Of a DNA stretch of 64,000 bases, positions 57,594-64,000 are shown in pieces (the first letter of the stretch is position 1; every line of letters begins with the position of its first letter). Below the pieces are notes generated by a model. That model was given only the letters and a program-made list of their open reading frames with translations, was not told where the DNA came from and ran no database searches. Source of the DNA: G963678095 sp963678095. GTDB taxonomy: Bacteria; Bacillota; Negativicutes; Selenomonadales; Selenomonadaceae. Made by a program: the position numbers and the translations under genes. The stretch spans positions 310,001 through 374,000 of the forward strand of contig CAXXXP010000001.1 of the NCBI GenBank assembly GCA_963678095.2, read 5' to 3'.

Positions 57594-58115
57594 ATGATGA
57601 AGATAAATATTTTAGCGTCAGATGAGAATGTAGGGACGGCGATACCGTTCGAATTTACAGCTCTCGCTGATGAAATTGATGTAGTTCATCAGAGCTATAC
57701 AATTGAAGGGCCGGTTGAAATCAAGGGCTCTGTCATGAATACTGGGCGGGTTTACCGCGTGGAAGGCACACTTTCCTGTAAAAAAGCCTTTCAGTGTGAC
57801 CGGTGTTTAGAGGATTTTGTACAGCAGCAGCAGCAGTCTTTTACCGAAGATTATAAACGCGGTACAGAGGAAGAAACTGATGATGCTGATGAGGAACAGG
57901 ATGTAAGTTATTTTGACGGTGATGTAATTGACATTGCGGATCTGATCCGGGATACGATTTTACTGGCACAGCCGTTGAATAATATATGCAGTCCTGCTTG
58001 TCGAGGCCTGTGCATGGTGTGCGGTGCAAATCTGAATCAGTCAGAATGCGGTTGCAGTCGTGAGATCACAGATCCTAGGCTGGCAGTGTTACAGCAGCTT
58101 TTAAACAAAAAATAG
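57594..58115 (+). CDS. yceD: DUF177 (YceD-like) rRNA accumulation protein
   Basis: The 173-residue protein belongs to DUF177, whose members sit upstream of rpmF in most bacteria and are linked to 23S rRNA accumulation. The family Cys pair of CDRCLEDF and a C-terminal zinc-like cluster (CSPACRGLCMVCGANLN then CGC) are present, with an acidic middle stretch. The start is ATG 57594, ten bases after GAGG. Confidence 0.88.
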   Translation: MMKINILASDENVGTAIPFEFTALADEIDVVHQSYTIEGPVEIKGSVMNTGRVYRVEGTLSCKKAFQCDRCLEDFVQQQQQSFTEDYKRGTEEETDDADEEQDVSYFDGDVIDIADLIRDTILLAQPLNNICSPACRGLCMVCGANLNQSECGCSREITDPRLAVLQQLLNKK

Positions 58116-58158
58116 TTAAATTTTTGAGAGTGTGGATTCTTTTAAGGAGGTGTAATAA

Positions 58159-58338
58159 ATGGCAGTACCTAAGCGTAAAATGTCGAAAGCCCGTCGTGAC
58201 CAACGTCGTGCAAATTGGAAGTTGGAAGCCCCAGGTTTTGTTGCATGTCCGCAATGTCATGAAGCTAAAATGCCGCATCGTGTATGTCCTGAATGCGGAT
58301 ATTATGATGGTAAAGAAGTTATTGCAGCAGCAGAATAA
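58159..58338 (+). CDS. rpmF: 50S ribosomal protein L32
   Basis: A 59-residue basic protein, MAVPKRKMSKARRDQRRA at the start, with a zinc ribbon (Cys30, Cys33, Cys43, Cys46). L32 is a late-assembling component of the large ribosomal subunit. The start follows AAGGAGG. The yceD-rpmF-fab arrangement is conserved across many bacteria. A terminator follows, but the fab genes have an additional promoter. Confidence 0.97.
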   Translation: MAVPKRKMSKARRDQRRANWKLEAPGFVACPQCHEAKMPHRVCPECGYYDGKEVIAAAE

Positions 58339-58348
58339 TATGTCTGTA

Positions 58349-58392
58349 AATGAGCAAGATATAATTTATTATATCTTGCTCATTCTTTTTTA
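58349..58392 (+). terminator. Terminator between rpmF and fapR
   Basis: AATGAGCAAGATATAA and TTATATCTTGCTCATT form a perfect 16-base stem followed by CTTTTTTACTT. It would separate the ribosomal from the lipid part of the locus, at least partly. Confidence 0.85.
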
Positions 58393-58393
58393 C

Positions 58394-58422
58394 TTGCCAA
58401 TTCATGTTAAAATCGTTATAAT
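58394..58422 (+). promoter_or_regulatory. Promoter of the fapR-plsX-fab operon
   Basis: TTGCCA (58394-58399) and TATAAT (58417-58422) with a 17-base spacer directly after the rpmF terminator. Transcription would start near 58429. Confidence 0.8.
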
Positions 58423-58441
58423 ATCTAATTATGACAGGTTA

Positions 58442-58456
58442 TAGTATCTAGTGCTA
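58442..58456 (+). promoter_or_regulatory. Candidate FapR operator
   Basis: TAGTATCTAGTGCTA is a near-palindrome whose outer arms (TAGTA and TGCTA) match the TTAGTA-type arms of FapR sites known from Bacillus. It lies at about +14 to +28 of the fapR promoter. FapR is encoded 18 bases downstream. Malonyl-CoA would relieve repression. Confidence 0.6.
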
Positions 58457-58473
58457 AAAATGGGTGATAATCT

Positions 58474-59031
58474 ATGATGCGTGTAAAAAAGAAAATAAGA
58501 CAAAAGTTGCTGCTTGATCATGTGGCGGAAAAACCGTTTCTTACCGATGAAGATCTGGCAAAACTCCTGCAGGTCAGCATTCAGACGATACGACTGGATC
58601 GCTTGGAACTGGGGATTCCTGAACTGCGCGAACGCATCAAGAAGATGGCGGAAACTGCGCAGCATAAGGTCAAGTCCATCGCCAGTGGTGAAGTCGTTGG
58701 CGAGTTGATCGATCTTGAGCCAGGCCGGTCCGGCATATCACTAATGAAGATCACAGAGGAAATGGTATTTGAAAAGACCCATGTGGCCCGGGGCCATTAT
58801 GTTTTTTCTCAGGCCAATTCTTTGGCACTGGCGGTCGTTGATGCGCCGATGGCTATGACTGGTGTAGCAAATATCAAATACAAAGTGCCGGTGCATGTGG
58901 GGGAAAAACTTGTTGCGAAAGCGGAAGTGATTCATAAGCGCGGCAATAAATATTTTATCTGGGTAAAGACGCGTAATGAAACCCAGGAAGTTTTTCGGGC
59001 AAAATTTATCATAGTTTCATGGGAAGAATAA
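58474..59031 (+). CDS. fapR: Fatty acid biosynthesis regulator FapR
   Basis: The 185-residue repressor has an N-terminal helix-turn-helix (about 25-50, DEDLAKLLQVSIQTIRLDR) and a C-terminal hotdog domain (about 75-183) that binds malonyl-CoA. It controls lipid synthesis genes, here its own operon. The start is one of two adjacent ATGs at 58474. Confidence 0.94.
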   Translation: MMRVKKKIRQKLLLDHVAEKPFLTDEDLAKLLQVSIQTIRLDRLELGIPELRERIKKMAETAQHKVKSIASGEVVGELIDLEPGRSGISLMKITEEMVFEKTHVARGHYVFSQANSLALAVVDAPMAMTGVANIKYKVPVHVGEKLVAKAEVIHKRGNKYFIWVKTRNETQEVFRAKFIIVSWEE

Positions 59032-59046
59032 TGGGGGGCCTTGTGT

Positions 59047-60066
59047 ATGAAAATTGCAGTTGATGCGATGGGCGGAGATTTCGCTCCGGAACAGGTTGTT
59101 GCTGGAGCGATTGCAGCTGCGAAACATTTGGATTGTGAAATCGTTCTGGTCGGCGATCAGGATAAAGTTCAGGCGGAACTAGTAAAGGATCCGGCTTGGA
59201 AAAACTTGAAGATATCCATCCACCATACGAGTGATGTCATCGGTATGGATGAACATCCGGGGGCAGCCGTACGCCGCAAAAAGGATTCTTCCATTGTTGT
59301 GGCTACCCGCCTGGTGAAAGAGGGACAATGTGATGCCGTTCTTTCCGCAGGCAGCACGGGAGCTGCCGTTGCTTCCGCCTTGCTCGGCCTCGGACGCATT
59401 AAGGGCGTTGATCGCCCGACAATTGCAACGCCGCTGCCGACGGCTAAAGGCGGGGTTACGCTTCTGCTTGACTCAGGCGCCAATGTTGACAGTAAGCCGC
59501 ATCACCTCATGCAAAGTGCATTGATGGGCTCCATATATTATAAATACGTCTTTGGCACTGAACAGCCGCGGGTTGGTCTGCTTAATATCGGGGAAGAGGA
59601 GACTAAGGGCAATGAACAGGCGCTAGCAACGTATCCTTTGTTGCAGGCGATGAAATTCATCAACTTTAGGGGCAATGCCGAAGGCCGCGATATCACCAAA
59701 GGAACTTTTGATGTCGTTGTCTGTGACGGTTTTGTTGGCAATGTTGTCTTGAAATTTGCCGAAGGACTGGCAAAAACCTTGATCAAATTGATCAAGGAAG
59801 CCATAAAAGATGGCGGTATTTTTGCCAAGCTGGGGGCCCTTTTGCTCGCTCCGGCCTTGAAGAAAATGGCCAAACGCGTTGATGCTGCCGAATACGGTGG
59901 AGCACCATTGCTAGGGGTGGATGGTTGCTATATTATCTGCCATGGGAGTTCGAATGCAAAGGCGATTAAAAGCGCGATTGATGTCGCGAATGAATGCGTA
60001 AAAAATAACGTGTTAGAACATATCAAGGAATGTGTCGCAGAGGAGGCGGTGTCAGCCAATGAATAA
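59047..60066 (+). CDS. plsX: Phosphate acyltransferase PlsX
   Basis: PlsX makes acyl-phosphate from acyl-ACP to feed phospholipid synthesis. The 339-residue protein begins MKIAVDAMGGDFAPEQ, typical of the family, and contains GALLLAP and LLGVDGCYIICHGSS near the C-terminus. ATG 59047 lies eight bases after GGGGGG; TTG 59041 is less likely. It overlaps fabH by eight bases. Confidence 0.95.
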   Translation: MKIAVDAMGGDFAPEQVVAGAIAAAKHLDCEIVLVGDQDKVQAELVKDPAWKNLKISIHHTSDVIGMDEHPGAAVRRKKDSSIVVATRLVKEGQCDAVLSAGSTGAAVASALLGLGRIKGVDRPTIATPLPTAKGGVTLLLDSGANVDSKPHHLMQSALMGSIYYKYVFGTEQPRVGLLNIGEEETKGNEQALATYPLLQAMKFINFRGNAEGRDITKGTFDVVVCDGFVGNVVLKFAEGLAKTLIKLIKEAIKDGGIFAKLGALLLAPALKKMAKRVDAAEYGGAPLLGVDGCYIICHGSSNAKAIKSAIDVANECVKNNVLEHIKECVAEEAVSANE

Positions 60067-61063
60067 TAATAAAAAAAGTGCCGGCATTATCGGTACCGGA
60101 TATTATGCTCCGGAAAAGGTTTTGACAAATTTTGATTTAGAAAAAATAGTGGATACCAATAACGAGTGGATTGTTGAACGCACTGGAATTAAAGAGCGAC
60201 GTGTAGCAGAGGACGATGTCCCGATGTCCGAGCTGGCGTTTAAAGCAGCGCAAATGGCACTGGCAGACGCGAAAGTTGAGGCAGAGGACATTGATCTGAT
60301 TATCATGGCAACATTAACCTCTGATCGGGTAATTCCATCGACTTCCTGCATTTTACAGCATCGGCTTGGGGCAAAAAAAGCAGCCGCTTTTGATTTGTCA
60401 GCCGCTTGCTCGGGGTTTGTATATGCTTCGACAATCGCGGCGCAGTTTATTGAAAATGGTGTCTATAAGAAGGTCCTTGTCGTGGCAGCGGAAACGCTTT
60501 CAAAATATGTGGATTGGGAAGATCGCAATACCTGCATTCTCTTTGGTGATGGTGCCGGGGCAGCGGTTTTCGGTGAAGTAGAGAGTGGCTATGGCCTTCT
60601 TGGTATGGATCTTGGCTCAGATGGTTCCGGTGGCGATGTTCTTGATATTCCAGCAAGCGGCAGCCTTCACCCAGCAACACTGGAAACTATTGCCAATCGC
60701 ATGCATTACATTCATATGGATGGTAAAGCTGTCTTTAAATTTGCCGTCAAGGTCATGGGCGAAACGGTGTTGCAGTCATTAGCAAAGGCTGGTCTCGATA
60801 AGACGGATATCGACTGTCTTGTTCCGCATCAGGCTAATATCCGCATCATTCAGTCAGCGGCGAAACGACTTGATTTGCCGATGGAGAAGGTTGTCGTTAA
60901 CGTTGAGAGATATGGGAATACCTCTGCAGCATCCATTCCGCTTGCTTTGGCGGAAGCTGCACGAAGTGGTCGTTTCAAGAAAGGTGACATCATAGCCCTG
61001 GCTGGTTTTGGTGCCGGACTCACGTGGGCGTCATGCGTAATGAAATGGGCTAAGGAGGACTAA
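60059..61063 (+). CDS. fabH: Beta-ketoacyl-ACP synthase III
   Basis: FabH starts fatty acid chains by condensing acyl-CoA with malonyl-ACP. The 334-residue protein has the catalytic triad: Cys117 in DLSAACSGF, His in VPHQANIRI and Asn in RYGNTSAAS. The start is ATG 60059, 12 bases after AGGAGG inside plsX. Confidence 0.95.
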   Translation: MNNNKKSAGIIGTGYYAPEKVLTNFDLEKIVDTNNEWIVERTGIKERRVAEDDVPMSELAFKAAQMALADAKVEAEDIDLIIMATLTSDRVIPSTSCILQHRLGAKKAAAFDLSAACSGFVYASTIAAQFIENGVYKKVLVVAAETLSKYVDWEDRNTCILFGDGAGAAVFGEVESGYGLLGMDLGSDGSGGDVLDIPASGSLHPATLETIANRMHYIHMDGKAVFKFAVKVMGETVLQSLAKAGLDKTDIDCLVPHQANIRIIQSAAKRLDLPMEKVVVNVERYGNTSAASIPLALAEAARSGRFKKGDIIALAGFGAGLTWASCVMKWAKED

Positions 61064-61064
61064 C

Positions 61065-62012
61065 ATGTTTGAAAATAATGTACTTTGTAAACTGTTAAAT
61101 ATTAAATATCCGATTTTCCAGGGGGGAATGGCCTGGATCGGTACGGCAGAACTGGCTTCGGCTGTGTCGAATGCAGGTGGCCTTGGAATTATTGGTGCCG
61201 GTCACATGCCGCCTGATCTCCTGCGGGCAGAAATTCAAAAGGCAAAAAAATGGACAAATAAGCCGTTTGGCGTCAATATCATGCTGATGTCTCCGTTCGT
61301 AAAAGAAGTCATGCAGGTGGTTGTCGATGAAAAAGTTCCGGTTGTGACGACAGGGGCGGGGAATCCGGCAGAATATATTCCGGCTTTAAAGGCGATTGGC
61401 AGCAAGGTGATTCCGGTTGTAGCTTCCGTGGCACTTGCCAAGCGCCTTGTGCGTACTGGCGTAGATGCGGTTATTGCGGAGGGTACGGAAAGCGGCGGCC
61501 ATGTCGGCGAAATCACGACAATGGCACTCGTGCCGCAAGTGGTCGATGCAGTTGAGGTTCCGGTTATTGCAGCCGGGGGCATCGGTGACTCGCGCGGTAT
61601 GGCAGCGGCTTTTGCCCTCGGCGCCTGTGGCGTGCAGATGGGAACGCGCTTTGTCGTCTCCAAGGAATGTATTGCGCATGAAAACTATAAGAACCTGCTC
61701 TTAAAGGCGAAAGATCGCTCTACGGTCGTTACAGGCCGTTCTACAGGGCATCCGGTGCGGGTCATTGCCAATAAGCTTACCCGTGAATACATTGAACTTG
61801 AAAACAGCGGGGCTGATACCGATACGCTTGAGCAGCTTGGTGCGGGCAAACTTAACTTGGCCACTCACAAAGGTGACGTAGAGCATGGTTCCGTCATGAG
61901 CGGGCAGATTGCCGGCATGCTCAATGAGCTTAAAACCGTAGAAGAAATCGTACAGGATCTGGTAAATGGTTTGCCGGACGTATTGACAAAAACTCAAAAC
62001 AACTGTAAATAG
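61065..62012 (+). CDS. fabK: Enoyl-ACP reductase II (FabK, flavin-dependent)
   Basis: FabK is the FMN-dependent enoyl reductase that replaces FabI in many Firmicutes. The 315-residue TIM barrel of the nitronate monooxygenase family shows YPIFQGGMAWIGTAELA, AEGTESGGHVGEITTM with the active-site His, and AAGGIGDSRGMAAAFALGA for flavin. Its position between fabH and fabD supports the fatty-acid role. It follows AAGGAGG. Confidence 0.93.
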   Translation: MFENNVLCKLLNIKYPIFQGGMAWIGTAELASAVSNAGGLGIIGAGHMPPDLLRAEIQKAKKWTNKPFGVNIMLMSPFVKEVMQVVVDEKVPVVTTGAGNPAEYIPALKAIGSKVIPVVASVALAKRLVRTGVDAVIAEGTESGGHVGEITTMALVPQVVDAVEVPVIAAGGIGDSRGMAAAFALGACGVQMGTRFVVSKECIAHENYKNLLLKAKDRSTVVTGRSTGHPVRVIANKLTREYIELENSGADTDTLEQLGAGKLNLATHKGDVEHGSVMSGQIAGMLNELKTVEEIVQDLVNGLPDVLTKTQNNCK

Positions 62013-62024
62013 GAGGAATGTACA

Positions 62025-62969
62025 ATGAATAAATTAGCATTTGTATTTCCCGGACAGGGTTCCCAGACGGTAGGAATGGGAAAAGAATTTTATGAAACAT
62101 ATGATGTAGCGAAAAAACTTTTTCATGTGGCTGATGAAGCACTGGGGTATTCGATCATGGATATGTGCTTCAATGGCCCGGCAGAATCGTTGCAGCTGAC
62201 AGCGAATACGCAGCCGGCAATTCTCACGATGAGTGTAATCTGCAATGAGATTTTAAAGGAACACGGTTTGCAGCCGGATATTGTCGGTGGACACAGTCTT
62301 GGTGAGTATTCGGCTCTTGTAGCAGCGGGCGTGCTGCGCTTTGAAGATGCAGTTTTGCTCGTGCATAAACGTGGTGCGTTTATGCAGGAAGCTGTTCCGG
62401 TCGGGGAAGGCGGAATGGCAGCTGTTATAGGTCTTGACAGAAATGTTATAATAGATATTTGTGAAAAGGTCACGGCAGAGGCGGCACTCGTGCAGGCAGT
62501 TAACTTTAATTGTCCGGGACAGGTTGTTATTGCTGGGACTACGGCTGGCGTTACGAAGGCTTCAGAAGAGTTACAGGCCGCTGGTGCAAGAAAATGTGTT
62601 ATTTTACCGGTAAGCGCACCGTTCCACAGTGCATTGATGAAGCCGGCAGCCGATAAACTTGCGGCAGAGCTCGACAAAGTTACGATCTCTGATGCTAAGA
62701 TTCCGGTTGTGGCTAATGTCAGCGGTACAATTCTGACGAAGGCCGATGAAATCAAGGAAAGTCTTGTTGCGCAGGCAGCCAGCCCGGTTAAATGGGAAGA
62801 TTGTGTGGCGACGATGAAAGGCTTTGGTGCTGATACGTATGTCGAAGCCGGTCCGGGAAAAGTTTTAATCGGCTTCAACAAGCGAATTGACAAGGCTTTA
62901 CAGAACTTAAACGTCGAAAATCAGGAATCTTTGCAAAAAACGCTTGATTATTTCAAGGAGGTTCGCTAA
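62025..62969 (+). CDS. fabD: Malonyl-CoA--ACP transacylase
   Basis: FabD loads malonate onto ACP. The 314-residue protein has FVFPGQGSQTVGMGK at the start, the catalytic Ser91 in GGHSLGEYSAL, and the His of SAPFHSALM. The start follows GGAGGAATG. It is one base short of adjoining fabG. Confidence 0.96.
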   Translation: MNKLAFVFPGQGSQTVGMGKEFYETYDVAKKLFHVADEALGYSIMDMCFNGPAESLQLTANTQPAILTMSVICNEILKEHGLQPDIVGGHSLGEYSALVAAGVLRFEDAVLLVHKRGAFMQEAVPVGEGGMAAVIGLDRNVIIDICEKVTAEAALVQAVNFNCPGQVVIAGTTAGVTKASEELQAAGARKCVILPVSAPFHSALMKPAADKLAAELDKVTISDAKIPVVANVSGTILTKADEIKESLVAQAASPVKWEDCVATMKGFGADTYVEAGPGKVLIGFNKRIDKALQNLNVENQESLQKTLDYFKEVR

Positions 62970-62970
62970 A

Positions 62971-63714
62971 ATGCTTTTAGACGGAAAGGTTGCGCTTGTA
63001 ACAGGTGCTTCCCGCGGAATCGGTCGTGCCGTTGCAATCGCGCTGGCTAAAGCAGGAGCTCTTGTAGCAGTCAACTATGCGGGAAACGTAAAGGCTGCTG
63101 AAGAAGTACAGCAGATCATCACGCAGGCTGGTGGTAAGGCAATTCTTGTCCAGGGAGATGTTGCTCAGGCTGAAGTTGTTGATGAAATGATGAAAACCGT
63201 GATGGATGAATTCGGGCGGATTGATATCCTTGTCAATAATGCCGGTATTACGCGGGACGGGCTTTTGATGCGAATGAAGGAAAGTGATTGGGATGCGGTC
63301 ATCGACACAAATCTCAAAGGTATTTTCCACTGCACGAAGGCAGCTGCCAAGCATATGATGAAGGCCCGTAGCGGTCGGATTATCAATATGACCTCGGTTG
63401 TCGGATTAATCGGCAACGCAGGCCAGACGAACTACGCTGCAGCTAAGGCTGGTGTGACGGGCTTCTCCAAGTCCGCCGCTAAGGAATTGGCTTCGCGCGG
63501 AATCACAGTAAATATGGTTGCTCCTGGATTTATCGATACGGATATGACGGCGGTTCTGCCGGAAAAAGTTCGTGAAGAGATGGTAAAGGGTATTCCGCTG
63601 GGCCGTATGGGCACTCCGGAAGAAGTGGCTGAGGCTGTGCTGTTCCTGGCTTCTGATCAAGCTTCTTATATTACCGGTCAGATCATCAATCTGGATGGCG
63701 GCATGGTAATGTAA
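62971..63714 (+). CDS. fabG: 3-oxoacyl-ACP reductase
   Basis: The NADPH-dependent reductase of fatty acid elongation, 247 residues. Rossmann motif TGASRGIG (11-18), NNAG (89-92) and the catalytic Ser142, Tyr155 and Lys159 (YAAAK). ATG 62971 is nine bases after AAGGAGG; the longer frame inside fabD is not used. Confidence 0.96.
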   Translation: MLLDGKVALVTGASRGIGRAVAIALAKAGALVAVNYAGNVKAAEEVQQIITQAGGKAILVQGDVAQAEVVDEMMKTVMDEFGRIDILVNNAGITRDGLLMRMKESDWDAVIDTNLKGIFHCTKAAAKHMMKARSGRIINMTSVVGLIGNAGQTNYAAAKAGVTGFSKSAAKELASRGITVNMVAPGFIDTDMTAVLPEKVREEMVKGIPLGRMGTPEEVAEAVLFLASDQASYITGQIINLDGGMVM

Positions 63715-63749
63715 TTATAGATTGCATGCAATGGGAGGAGGTGAACGGC

Positions 63750-63980
63750 GTGTCGACTTTTGAAAAAGTTAGAGATATCGTAGTAGAACAATTAGGTGTT
63801 GAAGCGGACGATGTAGCAATCGAATCCACTTTCATCGATGATTTAGGTGCAGATTCTCTTGATATTGTTGAATTGATCATGGCATTCGAAGAGGAATTCG
63901 GTCTCGAAATCCCGGACGAAGCTGCTGAAAAAATTAAGACAGTTCAGGATGTTGTATCCTATATAGACCAAAACAAATAA
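63750..63980 (+). CDS. acpP: Acyl carrier protein
   Basis: The 76-residue acidic ACP carries the growing acyl chain on a phosphopantetheine at Ser36 (LGADSLDIVEL). The start is GTG 63750, eight bases after GGGAGGAGG, giving MSTFEKVRDIVVEQ. An open frame from 63726 would add eight residues and has no site. The next gene of such operons is usually fabF, which would lie beyond the window. Confidence 0.95.
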   Translation: MSTFEKVRDIVVEQLGVEADDVAIESTFIDDLGADSLDIVELIMAFEEEFGLEIPDEAAEKIKTVQDVVSYIDQNK

Positions 63981-64000
63981 GTTTGAGTGTCTTGCCTTTA

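Noticed and set aside
62123..62893. A 256-codon minus-strand frame inside fabD
   Set aside because: Antisense shadow; low-complexity Ser/Ala/Thr composition with no ribosome site.

Overview
The window looks like a chromosomal segment of a diderm member of the Firmicutes, most likely class Negativicutes (Selenomonas/Veillonella-type bacteria). Two lines of evidence meet. Firmicutes-type features are T-box leaders, a FapR-headed fatty-acid operon, an 11-bp-period Pho box, CheX proteins and TmcAL. Outer-membrane features are two TonB-dependent receptors, ExbB/ExbD/TonB and periplasmic binding lipoproteins. Base composition is about half G+C by eye. I cannot name the genus. I see no insertion sequence, prophage, CRISPR array, rRNA or tRNA gene.

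Layout. 0-5 kb: the 3' end of glmS, a guaB of the Tritrichomonas-like IMP dehydrogenase type, an unassigned structured transcript, hcp behind a Crp/Fnr-like operator, and a DNA glycosylase on the minus strand. 5-10 kb: a two-component system, then clpB behind a CtsR-like dyad. 10-14.5 kb: a thioesterase, T-box(Leu)-leuA, and a CheY-CheX plus CheX pair behind an attenuator-like leader. 14.5-21.5 kb: a complete tryptophan operon in the order trpD-F-C-B-A-E-G, led by a T-box with one tryptophan specifier but two T-box/terminator modules. 21.6-31.8 kb: a vitamin B12 uptake locus, with two nearly identical tandem cobalamin riboswitches, an outer-membrane receptor, two binding lipoproteins, a BtuD/BtuC-type ABC importer, an ABC-2 type transporter and exbB-exbD-tonB. 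31.9-40.6 kb: prfC, a DUF4931 protein, a flippase that seems to start at ATT, a lipid kinase, pstB-phoU and a PhoR-like kinase. 40.7-50.2 kb: a second tandem pair of cobalamin riboswitches ahead of mutA-mutB-meaB, a second TonB receptor and a TIM-barrel protein. 50.2-53.3 kb: a fifth cobalamin riboswitch ahead of an exported CbiK-like cobaltochelatase, then a CsoR-family metal sensor and cbiMN. 53.4-56.2 kb: pstS-pstC-pstA. 56.2-64 kb: tmcAL (minus strand) and yceD-rpmF-fapR-plsX-fabH-fabK-fabD-fabG-acpP.

How it fits together. About 31 kb is organised around cobalt and cobalamin: import across both membranes, cobalt entry and chelation, and the B12-dependent methylmalonyl-CoA mutase used in succinate/propionate metabolism, with five cobalamin riboswitches. 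The phosphate system is split between two loci 16 kb apart that carry matching Pho-box promoters. The fatty-acid operon has two promoters, the inner one next to a FapR-like operator. Translation starts were moved to fit ribosome-binding sites wherever the longest reading frame began at an implausible codon.
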